A stretch of 64,000 bases of DNA. Origin: Conus ventricosus. Its lineage: Eukaryota; Mollusca; Gastropoda; Neogastropoda; Conidae. Made by a program: the position numbers and the translations under genes. This document shows, in pieces, positions 53,891 through 64,000 of the stretch. The DNA is taken from contig CM031618.1 of assembly GCA_018398815.1 (NCBI GenBank), positions 51,623,007 through 51,687,006 of the forward strand, read 5' to 3'. The notes under the pieces are model-generated. The model was given only the letters and a program-made list of their open reading frames with translations. It made no database searches and was not told the origin of the DNA. The stretch's first letter is position 1, and each line of letters starts with the position of its first letter.

Positions 53891-54411
53891 GTAATTCGTT
53901 ATGAAAGTATTGCTTGTCTTATTTTTAATTTGTTTCATTGCATGAAAATTTCTTCTAAGTGCACCTTTGCACCAGTACAGAGGAAACCCATTGATATACT
54001 TTTCCATTGATATAGGCTACTTTTTACGCCTAAGAAATAGATGTTAGGCGAGACAAATAAATGTCTTAAATGACTCTTCACGGAGTTAAATTGGAAGATG
54101 CACAGCAAATTTGCACATATATTTAATATATTTGTAAGAAAATTAAGGTTTGTGGCGTTGAATATAATAATACAATCCCTATACAGTATATAGATTTGAA
54201 ATACACTCGTAATTATTCGCCGATTTCTAAAGTAATATTAACATTAGTTATTTGTTGAATTTTGTGGCCAGATATGTCCAGTTTGAATAAATACGGAAGA
54301 ATAAGGCTGAACTAATTTGCTAGAGAGTTGCCTTTTCCGTTTTGGAGGAGCATATTCGGATTATCTCCCTTTGCTGCGATGTTGCAGAGCATTTCCTAAA
54401 GGAAGAGAGAG

Positions 54412-54442
<31 letters not shown>

Positions 54443-54481
54443 AATTAGACCATAGAGCGTGCGTCGAATTTTATTGGGGGA

Positions 54482-54521
<40 letters not shown>

Positions 54522-54825
54522 GATTTAAAACTGCCATGCTTCTTCTAATCGAGTACTGCGTGTTGCATTGTTTTTGTTTTTTTCTCTTGAAAAAGGCCAC
54601 GTGGCCGAAATTAGAAGAATGGCATTGTGATGTTCTATAATGTTTTCTTCCCTTTGGAGGACTATTGCTTTTTTTTTGTGATGAAATGCTTCAATCAAAA
54701 TGTGACAGTTGTTATCATTAAAAAAACAAACAAACAAACAAACAAAAAATGACCTCACCAAGTTGGACAACTGTCATGTGTGTTGCATAATGTCACAACA
54801 TTCGTAAACTAACTCAGAAAAGAAG
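53891..54825. other. No gene recognised; two long G-runs
   Basis: AT-rich, with G-runs at 54412-54440 and 54483-54520 separated by about 40 bases. Confidence 0.6.
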
Positions 54826-55225
54826 CGTTCTTTCAGGTTCAGGTTCAGGTTCAGATTTAGGGGCGATGATTGTTTCATCATAGCCTCACGGCTTTATATG
54901 CCCCTTCTTTATATGCTCTGTCATTGGTCAGGTCGACAGCGAGCCCAGTTTTTATTTTCGACCATCAAAGTCGAACATGATGTCTGTTATTATTTCATGC
55001 TTATCGATAAGATTTTTAAAAGAGTTAATATTTGGGTGCACGTTTGATGTTTGGAGTTAGTTTTATTCCAAATTGGGGCTATCCTCTGGCTGAAGAAATG
55101 TTTCCTTATATTAACTTGCTGTATTTGTACTTTGTCACAACTGTTACGGGTTATGTTGGTTAGTGCAGGTTCAAAAAAACATGCTTGATCAATTTTTGTT
55201 GTTGTTGTTGGCTCTTTTCCCGTGT
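54826..55225 (-). pseudogene. CR1-type LINE 3' end fragment
   Basis: On the minus strand the residues SCDKVQIQQVNIRKHFFSQR and IAPIWNKTNSKH match the terminal R..FF..R....WN block of CR1-like reverse transcriptases. A stop follows, then a short 3' end closing in CTGAACCTGAACCTGAA, a LINE-type tail. Only the last 80 or so codons remain. Confidence 0.7.
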
Positions 55226-55732
55226 GTGTTGTGTGTTGTGTGTGTGTGTGTTGTTTTGTTTTTATATAGCTGGAATGCGTAAAGCAGTAAGTGGATTTTA
55301 AATTCGCATTTTTCATGCCTGTAGTACATGCCACAATTCTACACTAGAGCCAGCATGCACGCACTTATTTGAAAGCACTCTCTCGCTTCACTTCACACCC
55401 ACTCGTACATACGATTAAACACGGCGAAAGAGAAGGTCGTATTTATTTGTCGATTTTTCTTACAGTTGGTGAAAGATTGATAATGTGTGTGTGTGTGTGT
55501 GGTTCTTCGTCTGTCTGTTGATTTATATTATACAGAGCATGATCCACTGAAGTGGGCACATAATAGTGTAAACACTGATACAATGTACCAATCTACACAT
55601 TGTGTGGACTTTGAAATCACATGGGAAAAGAAAGACAAAAGTTTTATGCCCAGCCGGCTAATTTTGCATCGTAAGGAGAAACAAAATCGAGATAAACAAT
55701 GAATCATGGAATCCGATAACGCTTAACAAAAG

Positions 55733-55779
<47 letters not shown>

Positions 55780-56010
55780 TTTCTCTAACCTTTTTTTTTT
55801 TTTTACTTGTTTCTACTTCAGTCATCATTTTGTCTGTTCAGCAGTCTGTTATTTATATTCTGAATTCATATATGATTACAAATGATCACGTTTCGAAATG
55901 CAACAGGACATTATTTTGTGAACGATGTCGCAATGACAAAAACAGTTTCCCTGTTCAGAGTGTACTGTTTCAGTATTTAGACAAACATAAAAGGCATCAT
56001 AATATCCAAG
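55226..56010. other. No gene recognised; 47-base C-run; likely promoter/5' UTR of the WW gene at its right end
   Basis: A C-run at 55733-55779 is followed by a T-run at 55791-55804. The region just before 56011 should contain the promoter and 5' UTR of the WW-domain gene, but no TATA box or initiator is distinctive. Confidence 0.45.
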
Positions 56011-56084
56011 ATGGCGAGTCAAAACTGGTACCCACCTCTGCCTCCAGGTTGGGAAGCGCGCTGGGATCAAAACCAAAGAGCTTT
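56011..56084 (+). CDS. First coding exon of a WW-domain protein (partial)
   Basis: ATG in strong context (CCAAGATGGCG) opens MASQNWYPPLPPGWEARWDQ, then NQRA, and the exon ends with TT before GTGAGTAA. LPPGWEARWD..Q.R is the first half of a WW domain (first Trp present, second expected in the next exon). WW domains bind proline-rich peptides; the parent protein cannot be told from 24 residues. No downstream exon is visible before the LINE at 57.27 kb, so the next exon lies beyond the window or beyond the insertion. Confidence 0.65.
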
Positions 56085-57150
56085 GTGAGTAAATGGACTT
56101 GACTTCTCGTTCTCGAAATATCTGTTTAACTACAGATGTACCTGTTATTGTTTGGCAAGGAAAACGCATGTACGTTAGCATTACAAGTGTCGGTCAAGGG
56201 AAGCAGACGAATCTTTTCGCGGATATTTAACATTGTGCAAGTTTCACTATGGGTGAAAATGGATCGCGACACCCGATAAACTCGTGATTTAGTATTTTTT
56301 AATGCTATTAAAAAAACATCCTGTTTGACAAGTGAAACTGCAACCTTTATGATTTGACATGTCGAGCAGTTAAAGTGATCAGATTATTTATGTTAACTTT
56401 TCACCGCAACCCTCCCTCAAATGAGCCAAACCCACTGTCTCATTCGCCAAAGTAAATTCCAAACCTCGTACCTACTTTCATTGCTTTGGGGACAAAACCA
56501 CGAATTATTTCAGATATGATGAGAAACACAACAGCAACAGCAACAGCATACTCATTCATACTATCTTTTTGATATGATGCGCGCAGGTGACCTACTCGTT
56601 TTTGAGCGAACCAGTATTTTAGGAAGAAGAAGAAGATTTAGTTTGATTAAGTACATGTATCAGGTTGGCCCTCAAGTTCTTCCTGTTGTTTGTATTGGTT
56701 GTGTGGACAGGATTTCATACGTCGCTGAGAAATTGAGGACATGTGTTCTTTGGTACCAGCTTTAGGTTCCTGGCAAATTTTCACAGCATGAACATGCTCC
56801 AAATCAGAGTAATTGATTAACTGATTTGAGACAAGCAGGGAGGGAATACCCTAATCAACTCAACACATGTATGGAACTCTGCGCTTCATTCAAAGCCAGC
56901 CAGTAACAGGCCCAAGCCAACCTCTCTTTCTCCTCCTCCTCCTCCTCCTTCTCCTCCTCCCCTCAGCCTCTTTCCACTTCCCCACCCCTCCCCTCATGGC
57001 TCAAGTTTGCTCCCAACTGGGCTTACCCTCTCCCTTCACTTCCCTGCAACCCCTTGTTCTCCCAGCCAGTTTATCAGCTAACAGCCACTCTCTATCTCTC
57101 TCTGTCTCGTATACACATGCACGCACGCACACACGCATGCACACACGCAC
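56085..57150. other. WW-gene intron, nothing recognised
   Basis: Includes a (CTC)n stretch near 56932-56960. No exon with the second half of a WW domain was found. Confidence 0.5.
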
Positions 57151-57153
57151 GCA

Positions 57154-57201
<48 letters not shown>

Positions 57202-57219
57202 CACACACACTACCTTACC

Positions 57220-57266
<47 letters not shown>
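57116..57266. repeat. (CA)n microsatellite at the LINE insertion point
   Basis: CA tracts with CG interruptions lead directly to the LINE's left edge at 57271. Confidence 0.95.
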
Positions 57267-57267
<1 letters not shown>

Positions 57268-57279
57268 TACACACATTAC

Positions 57280-57490
57280 ACTTATTTTGAAAGCTTTTTC
57301 CGTTTTGCCTCTAAACCCGAAAGACTTCCCAAGTCTGTTCTTGTTGATTTTTGAAAGCACAGAGTCATGGACAAACAGCACATTTGGAAGTTCCCTTGTT
57401 TCACTTTCATCTTCACCGCGTTCTCTGTCTGAGCGATGACGTAATTTGCCGTGATGATTTCTGACGTAGTAGTTCTTATTTTTGACGCTC
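57280..57490 (-). pseudogene. Inverted ORF1 segment: SGNH-like N-terminus (unit 1)
   Basis: On the minus strand: GEDESETRELPNVLFVHDSV, LSKINKNRLGKSFGFRGK and TEKAFKIS. HDSV fits block I of SGNH/GDSL hydrolases. The continuation (SEIKPALKKADESYD, with GIND and DGLH further on) is on the opposite strand from 57482. The two pieces share TCAAAATAAGTG at the point where they were once joined. Confidence 0.75.
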
Positions 57491-57955
57491 AAAATAAGTG
57501 AAATCAAACCAGCACTCAAGAAAGCCGACGAATCATACGATGCACTGCTAGTCCATTGTGGAATCAATGACCTAAAGAATACAACATCTGCAAGCTGCGC
57601 TGATGAACTTGTGAAATGCATCAAAGACATTTCTAACAGCTGTCCCCAAATGAAATTGGTCATTAGTAAGGTGACGCCTGTCAAGGAGCCCCAACTGAAT
57701 GTAAAGGCGGATTTGTTCAACGCCATAGTAGCTTCTGAGCTGTGTAACATGGAAAACGTTTCCCTTGTCAGTCACTCGCGGCTTCCAGTTACGACCAACA
57801 TCCTCCATGACGGTCTCCACCCTACCTTCACGGGCACCAGTATCCTCGCCAAGACAATTGGGCATCACCTGAATGGGCTACTCTGGACCAGGCCAAAGAA
57901 GACTGCACGGTGCCGCTACCTCAACCCTAGGCCCTTCCATCCACCACCCGAATGA
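57482..57955 (+). pseudogene. LINE ORF1 remainder: SGNH/GDSL hydrolase-like C-terminal part (unit 1)
   Basis: Residues LLVHCGINDLKNTTSASCAD carry the GxND-type block III, and NILHDGLHPTFTGTSILAKT carries the DxxH block V with the expected catalytic Asp-His pair. The nucleophile-bearing block I is missing here because it lies inverted at 57280-57490. SGNH-type esterase domains are known in ORF1 of some non-LTR retrotransposons (CR1/L2). The role may be lipid or nucleoprotein association; function here is inferred only. Confidence 0.75.
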
Positions 57956-58170
57956 CCTGCATGTCTACCCTTGGAGCAGCATACACGATCGGCCCTATTA
58001 TATTTAAGCAATGAACATTATTTTGGTTTCTAAACATTGTTGAAATCAACATAATTAGGACTGTCATACATTCATCCTCATCTTGAGCCTTACATATTTA
58101 TGTATGCCTAATATGAAGAAGAAGAAAAAATTAAGTACATTAATCAATATTTTGTCCTCTTATTTTACTC

Positions 58171-59287
58171 ATGACAGATAAAGTTTTTAAGGTATTTCAA
58201 TGGAATTGTCGATCCATCACAACCGCTCTTGATCAATTAGTACAACAACTATCAGAAGAAAAATATCATGTCTTAGCTTTACAATCATTAAATGTACGGA
58301 AGGAAAAGTTACCTATATTAGACAATTATTATTTTCCACCGATTATTCAAAAGTAGATAACCATGAAAAAATAAATGTAGCAATATATATTCGTGAAGGA
58401 GAAAAATACCTGCCATGCACAAGTCCTGTTCCACCAGACGTTCCCGGACTGCATGCTTGTGCAGTAAAGGTACAGGTAAATTGTAATGTACTAACAATTG
58501 TTTCTGTTTATATACCACAAGGTCCAAATGATACAAACACAGAATGGCTTCACTCGATTCAGCCAGACCAGTCAAATAAATATTTTGTCAGTGGTGACTT
58601 TAATGCCCATTCGCCATTTTGGGAAAAAGGATGTCAAGCCATAACTAGTAACCGCTTTATTGAGAACATAGTTGACTCATCTCTCTACCTTTTAAACAAT
58701 GGAAATATAACTCGCATTCCAGACAATCCCAAACATAATCCTAGTGCCATAGATTTAACATTAATATCCCCAGAGCTAGCGGTTTCTTGTGATTGGCAAA
58801 CTCTTAATGACACATTAAATAGTGACCATCTACCTATTGTCATTACATTTGAAATGATGAGACCTGAAACAAACAATGTAACATACGATAAAGTTCCAAA
58901 TATTGTTATAAATTTGCTAACTGGAATAATTTTCATTCTTGTTAAGCTCATTTTATATTGATGAAGAACAAATTAGTAGTCAAGATGTAGAAACATTGTA
59001 TGATCGATTTCAAAAGACTGTACTGTCTGCTGCTAGTGAATCAATTCCAACAGTAAAATCTGTAAAATCAAAGAAACATTTGGGTAATGTCTGGTGGAAT
59101 GAGACTTGTCAAGAGGCTAAAGAAGAGAAACAGAATAAAATAAAAGAATATAAAAGAGAAAAAGATCCCAAGGAAAAAGTTAAAAAGCTTCTTGAGAAGA
59201 AAAGAGCAAGAAACGCACAAAACAAAGTAAATGCACAAGCAAAGCGGCAATATTGGTCTTCATTTTGTGAGAATGAGGTGTCAAATT
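58171..59287 (+). pseudogene. LINE ORF2 start: APE-type endonuclease (unit 1, frameshifted)
   Basis: Opens MTDKVFKVFQWNCRSI (endonuclease motif I, QWNCRS). One frameshift near 58353, then VSVYIPQGPN, SGDFNAHSPFW, DLTLISPE and NSDHLPIVITF (motifs for Asp/Asn and the terminal SDH). A basic linker follows (KKLLEKKRARNAQNKVNAQA). It nicks target DNA to prime reverse transcription. Unit 1 is cut at 59287. Confidence 0.85.
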
Positions 59288-59289
59288 AC

Positions 59290-59500
59290 ACATTACACTT
59301 ATTTTGAAAGCTTTTTCCGTTTTGCCTCTAAACCCGAAAGACTTCCCAAGTCTGTTCTTGTTGATTTTTGAAAGCACAGAGTCATGGACAAACAGCACAT
59401 TTGGAAGTTCCCTTGTTTCACTTTCATCTTCACCGCGTTCTCTGTCTGAGCGATAACGTAATTTGCCGTGATGATTTCTGACGTAGTAGTTCTTATTTTT
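59290..59500 (-). pseudogene. Inverted ORF1 segment: SGNH-like N-terminus (unit 2)
   Basis: Same inverted block as 57280-57490, with the same HDSV motif and the same inversion junction; one G/A difference at about 59453. Confidence 0.75.
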
Positions 59501-59969
59501 GACGCTCAAAATAAGTGAAATCAAACCAGCACTCAAGAAAGCCGACGAATCATACGATGCACTGCTAGTCCATTGTGGAATCAATGACCTAAAGAATACA
59601 ACATCTGCAAGCTGCGCTGATGAACTTGTGAAATGCATCAAAGACATTTCTAACAGCTGTCCCCAAATGAAATTGGTCATTAGTAAGGTGACGCCTGTCA
59701 AGGAGCCCCAACTGAATGTAAAGGCGGATTTGTTCAACGCCATAGTAGCTTCTGAGCTGTGTAACATGGAAAACGTTTCCCTTGTCAGTCACTCGCGGCT
59801 TCCAGTTACGACCAACATCCTCCATGACGGTCTCCACCCTACCTTCACGGGCACCAGTATCCTCGCCAAGACAATTGGGCATCACCTGAATGGGCTACTC
59901 TGGACCAGGCCAAAGAAGACTGCCGGTGCCGCTACCTCAACCCTAGGCCCTTCCATCCCCACCGAATGA
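59499..59969 (+). pseudogene. LINE ORF1 remainder: SGNH-like C-terminal part (unit 2)
   Basis: Duplicate of 57482-57955. It differs near the C-terminus, where small indels change the last 15 residues (KKTAGAATSTLGPSIPTE). Confidence 0.75.
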
Positions 59970-60185
59970 CCTGCATGTCTACCCTTGGAGCAGCATACAC
60001 GATCGGCCCTATTTTTATTTAAGCAATGAACATTATTTTGGTTTCTAAACATTGTTGAAATCAACATAATTAGGACTGTCATACATTCATCCTCATCTTG
60101 AGCCTTACATATTTATGTATGCCTAATATGAAGAAGAAGAAAAAATTAAGTACATTAATCAATATTTTGTCCTCTTATTTTACTC

Positions 60186-61198
60186 ATGACAGATAAGTTT
60201 TTAAGGTATTTCAATGGAATTGTCGATCCATCACAACCGCTCTTGATCAATTAGTACAACAACTATCAGAAGAAAATATCATGTCTTAGCTTTACAATCA
60301 TTAAATGTACGGAAGGAAAAGTTACCTATATTAGACAATTATTATTTTCCACCGATTATTCAAAAAGTAGATAACCATGAAAAAAAAAATGTAGCAATAT
60401 ATATTCGTGAAGGAGAAAAATACCTGCCATGCACAAGTCCTGTTCCACCAGACGTTCCGGACTGCATGCTTGTGCAGTAAAGGTACAGGTAAATTGTAAT
60501 GTACTAACAATTGTTTCTGTTTATATACCACAAGGTCCAAATGATACAAACACAGAATGGCTTCACTCGATTCAGCCAGACCAGTCAAATAAATATTTTG
60601 TCAGTGGTGACTTTAATGCCCATTCGCCATTTTGGGAAAAAGGATGTCAAGCCATAACTAGTAACCGCTTTATTGAGAACATAGTTGACTCATCTCTCTA
60701 CCTTTTAAACAATGGAAATATAACTCGCATTCCAGACAATCCCAAACATAATCCTAGTGCCATAGATTTAACATTAATATCCCCAGAGCTAGCGGTTTCT
60801 TGTGATTGGCAAACTCTTAATGACACATTAAATAGTGACCATCTACCTATTGTCATTACATTTGAAATGATGAGACCTGAAACAAACAATGTAACATACG
60901 ATAAAGTTCCAAAATATTGTTATAAATTTGCTAACTGGAATAAATTTTCATTCTTGTTAAGCTCATTTTATATTGATGAAGAACAAATTAGTAGTCAAGA
61001 TGTAGAAACATTGTATGATCGATTTCAAAAGACTGTACTGTCTGCTGCTAGTGAATCAATTCCAACAGTAAAATCTGTAAAATCAAAGAAACATTTGGGT
61101 AATGTCTGGTGGAATGAGACTTGTCAAGAGGCTAAAGAAGAGAAACAGAATAAAATAAAAGAATATAAAAGAGAAAAAAGATCCCAAGGAAAAAGTTA
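60186..61198 (+). pseudogene. LINE ORF2 start: APE-type endonuclease (unit 2, frameshifted)
   Basis: Duplicate of the 58171 domain. From 60429 the frame is open for 256 codons through SGDFNAHSPFW and NSDHLPIVITF, then breaks after KEYKREKRSQGKS because of one extra A. Confidence 0.85.
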
Positions 61199-61304
61199 AA
61201 AAGCTTCTTGAGAAGAAAAGAGCAAGAAACGCACAAAACAAAGTAAATGCACAAGCAAAGCGGCAATATTGGTCTTCATTTTGTGAGAATGAGGTGTCAA
61301 ATTT

Positions 61305-62735
61305 TTAAAGATATGCAAAAAACTTGGACACATTTAAAAACAATGAAAAATGGGGTTAATCTACCGCAGTGCCCTATCACATTAAACAATTAAGAGTTTC
61401 CATCAAATTTTGATAAAGCTGAAGCTTTTGCTGATCTATTTGCAAGAACATTAACAGTAGCATTGACAACTTAACAACTAATAACACCGTGAAAATGAAG
61501 AAAAGAAAAATATATATAAGTCCACAGCCAGTAGAAGATCATTGTCTGAATACCTCAATAACATTGCAGGAAGTCAAAGAATGTATTATGAATTTGAATA
61601 AGAATAAATCAGTGGGCCTAGACGGCATTTCTAATGAAATGTTAAGTCATCTCCACAAAATATGATATATTTTTTGCAATCATTTTTTCAAAATGTTGGA
61701 CAGATGGCAACATGCCTCAAATTTGGAAGCATTCTATTATTGTTCCAATTCACAAGAAGGGGGAAACCACTCAGAGATATACATAGTTATCGACCTATTG
61801 CATTAACATCAAATACATGTAAATTGATGGAAAAGATTGCTTTAAAAAGACTTGTTCATCATTGTAATAAACATACAATCATACCAATCAACCAAGCTGC
61901 ATTTCAGACAGGCAGATCATCAATAGAACATTTGGTCAGACTCACAACGCATGTAAAGCATCAGCTTGCACGTCGTAAAAACGTACTTGCAACGTTTTTT
62001 GATATACGAAAAGCCTATGAACAAGTATGGCACAAGCGGCTTTTGTTTAAATTAAAGAATATTGGTATTAACGGAAACATGTACAAATATATTCAATGTT
62101 TTCTTCATCGTAGGCATATAATATTCAAACAAAAGTAGGAAATACCTATTCTAACCCAAGACCTTTACAAATGGGCTTACCCAAGGATCGGTAATTTCTC
62201 CAATTTTGTTTAATATTTTGATTTTGATCTACCAAAGGTCTTTCTAAAGATACAGAGTTAGCCCAATTTGCTGACGATATATGTCTATAGAGTAAAGTAA
62301 CGATGAAAAGAAATACTCCGTTAAGATCACTGAATTATATTAAAATTAAATACCAACACGAACTAAATAAATCAGTACATTTTTACACGAAAACGGGCTA
62401 TCCCTTTCACCTGAAAAAAAACGAATTTGATGCTTTTTAATTCTGGAAATGATCCAAATAAGCTTCCAGTTTTCACATTAGACGGCACTTATTTAAACTA
62501 TGTTAAAAGCGTTAAATTCTTAGGTGTAATCCTAAGTAGTAAACTAACATGGAATACTCATATTGACCATATTTTAAATAAAGCAAGAAAAAGTCTGAAT
62601 TTCCTTAAAATTGTCAGTAAACACTCTTGGGGGCAAGACACTAAAAGTTTAACTGTTTTAGCAAATGCCTTGTACGCTCAAGACTTACATATGCTCAGGA
62701 AGTATTTTTTAATGCACCAAAATATCTCCTAAATA
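61305..62735 (+). pseudogene. LINE reverse transcriptase domain (multiple frameshifts)
   Basis: Blocks in order: NKNKSVGLDGISNEML (fingers), SYRPIALTSNTCKLMEKIAL, INQAAFQTGRSSIEHLVRLT, FFDIRKAYEQVWHKRLLFKL (first catalytic Asp), the G(L)PQGSV region near 62172-62200, LAQFADDICL at about 62258-62290 (catalytic Asp pair), then the thumb VKSVKFLGVILSSKLTWNTH. At least four frame breaks. Confidence 0.87.
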
Positions 62736-63990
62736 AACTTCAGAGCACTGACTGCAAAGCCTTCAAAATTGCCCTAGGGGTACCCACACATACGTCAAAC
62801 TTAGGGACATACAACGAAGTAGGAGTTCTACCTCTATCTGAAATTAGAAAAGCTTCTACTTTAAAATTCATCTTAAAAAGTTTCTCACAAAAAAATTTTT
62901 GCTCAGAAGAGGTATGTTTAGATTCGGAAAAGGATTTTGGAAAACATGCACAATATATACAATCCACAAAATCTATCTATTCGTTTTTTCCTCGGATCTT
63001 CTAAAAAATACAAAAATAGATAAAAATAATATCGCCGGAAAACCTATGTTCTCACCCATTCCAAAATGGGTACAATCAAAAGCTTCCTTTGACATTGACT
63101 ACAATAATTTAACTAAAAAGGATTCTCCCAACATTTTGAGAAATTTTGTCTACACTCACTTAGAAAATAAGTACAGCCATCACTTAAAAATATTCACAGA
63201 TGGCTCAGTCATACTTAGATGATAATAGCACGGGAGCAGCTTTCATAATTCCTAGCTTAAAAATAGAAAAGTTTATTTCATCTTGGTAAAAGTCTGTCTA
63301 TATATAGCGCAGAATTACTTGCTGTACTCGTACTCAAATCATTGGATTTCATTTTGAATTTCCCCATAAATAAACAGTCAAGTCGTAATATGCGCTGATT
63401 CAAAGCAGCATTGAATGGTATTAAGTCTTCAAGTTCATGTGTACGATTAGACATGATAACTGAAATTAATCATATAGTACACTTCTTTCCCAAAAAAAGG
63501 GATTAATATTACTTTTTGTTGGGTGCCTTCTCATTGTGGTATATCGGCAATGAACAAGTAGACAAAGTTGCAAAAAAGGCGGCTCAAAACCTTAGCGGCA
63601 CAGTAACAATAAACGTTCGCTTAGATCTGAGAGAATGTTTCTTATCATAATAAAACATCTCATGATATGCGACAAAAAAACTGAGGAACTCGGACATATT
63701 TTTATAACAATTGCATCAAATGTAATGACAAAAACAATGGGATAACATCATACAAAAGATATATTTTCTCATCCAGGGAGATTGAAAGTCTAATCCATAG
63801 GCTTCGTTTAAATTCGTTTAAAACAAAATATTGCAAAGATATTAAATGTATGTGTGGGGATTCTATAAGTGTCAATCATTTACTGATTCATTGTCCCAAA
63901 ACAAAAGAGCTTTTTAATAAATCGGGTATTGAGGGTTTTGTTGATGGATCGACTTTTACCACTATCTAGTATATTAAACAATTTTGCTAC
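62736..63990 (+). pseudogene. LINE RNase H domain and C-terminal zinc finger (multiple frameshifts)
   Basis: KIFTDGSV near 63188 (first Asp), the SAELLAVLVLKS-type region near 63308, ICADSKAALNGIKSS near 63388, WVPSHCGI near 63522, and CMCGDSISVNHLLIHCPK near 63850. Domain order and motifs parallel 32435-33652. Interrupted by several one-base indels and stops. Confidence 0.82.
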
Positions 63991-64000
63991 TCTTGAATCT

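Larger units (their letters stand above)
57271..59287 (+). repeat. 2017-bp head-to-tail tandem duplication, unit 1
   Basis: 57271 (ACACATTACACTTATTTTG) corresponds to 59288. Unit 1 ends at GTGTCAAATT (59287), exactly where unit 2 begins; unit 2 ends at the same motif (about 61304) and runs on into the rest of the element. The units differ by a few indels and rare substitutions. Confidence 0.92.
59288..61304 (+). repeat. 2017-bp head-to-tail tandem duplication, unit 2
   Basis: Second unit, continuous with the downstream reverse transcriptase region. Differences from unit 1 are mainly at short homopolymers, for example in TTCCAAAATATTG and GAAAAAAGATCCC. Confidence 0.92.
57271..64000 (+). mobile_element. 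RNase H-bearing LINE (I/Nimb-like), 5'-inverted, partly tandem-duplicated, continuing past the window
   Basis: Order: inverted 5' segment, SGNH-like ORF1 remainder, APE endonuclease, then a repeat of all these (copy 2), reverse transcriptase, RNase H, and a CMCGDSISVNHLLIHC finger near the right edge. The related minus-strand fragment at 32-33.6 kb has the same C-terminal order. Many one-base frameshifts, mostly at A-runs. It probably sits in the first intron of the WW gene. Confidence 0.88.

Noticed and set aside
1..64000. CRISPR arrays, operons, bacterial promoters or prophage
   Set aside because: All long repeats are micro- or minisatellites or eukaryotic transposons, and genes have spliceosomal introns.

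Overview
The window is eukaryotic, intron-rich and repeat-dense: (CA)n and (GT)n tracts of hundreds of bases, several minisatellites, tRNA-headed SINEs, LINEs with APE endonuclease and RNase H, and Tc1, hAT-like and Mutator-like DNA transposons. Protein style and repeat types suggest a lophotrochozoan, most likely a gastropod or other mollusc. That placement is inference; no marker gene settles it. Frequent one-base frameshifts at homopolymers and G/C runs of 25-47 bases suggest a long-read assembly with residual indels.

Two host genes can be reconstructed exon by exon. On the minus strand, 19514 down to 6688, are nine coding exons of PTPA, the PP2A phosphatase activator; reading frames join at every junction, one intron is GC-AG, and only the extreme N-terminus is missing. 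On the plus strand, 33859 to 45811, are seven exons of a complete 296-residue HIT-zinc-finger box C/D snoRNA assembly factor (ZNHIT6/BCD1). Three other host pieces are seen: a minus-strand terminal exon at the left edge (13-106), a possible plus-strand terminal exon with AATAAA at 50211-50255, and the first exon of a WW-domain protein (56011-56084) whose remainder should lie beyond the window.

Mobile elements, left to right: an inverted-repeat element beside GGTACC minisatellites (about 2.1-2.9 kb); two inverted-repeat elements carrying hammerhead-ribozyme-like motifs (about 6.9-7.3 and 18.4-18.7 kb, half copies at 41.3 and 49.5 kb); a long foldback (13.7-14.0 kb); a Tc1 element with an intact transposase ORF and TA target duplication (14.24-15.79 kb); a CR1-type LINE fragment (22.6-23.7 kb); a Mutator-like element with long terminal inverted repeats and a spliced, broken transposase gene (24.7-28.3 kb); a 5'-truncated RNase H LINE (32.2-33.65 kb); three hAT-like elements with CAGGGTTC ends (34.9, 42.5 and 48.5 kb), two of them in ZNHIT6 introns; and a large LINE from 57.27 kb to the right edge, with a 5' inversion and a 2017-bp tandem duplication.

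The most unusual observation is an ultra-short dispersed unit of about 44-62 bp. Four copies are each flanked by a perfect 12-14 bp target-site duplication, and two more copies are diverged. It behaves like a complete retroposon that is almost all hairpin plus a short ATCTT-type tail. A second theme is tandem duplication starting exactly at splice junctions of both host genes.
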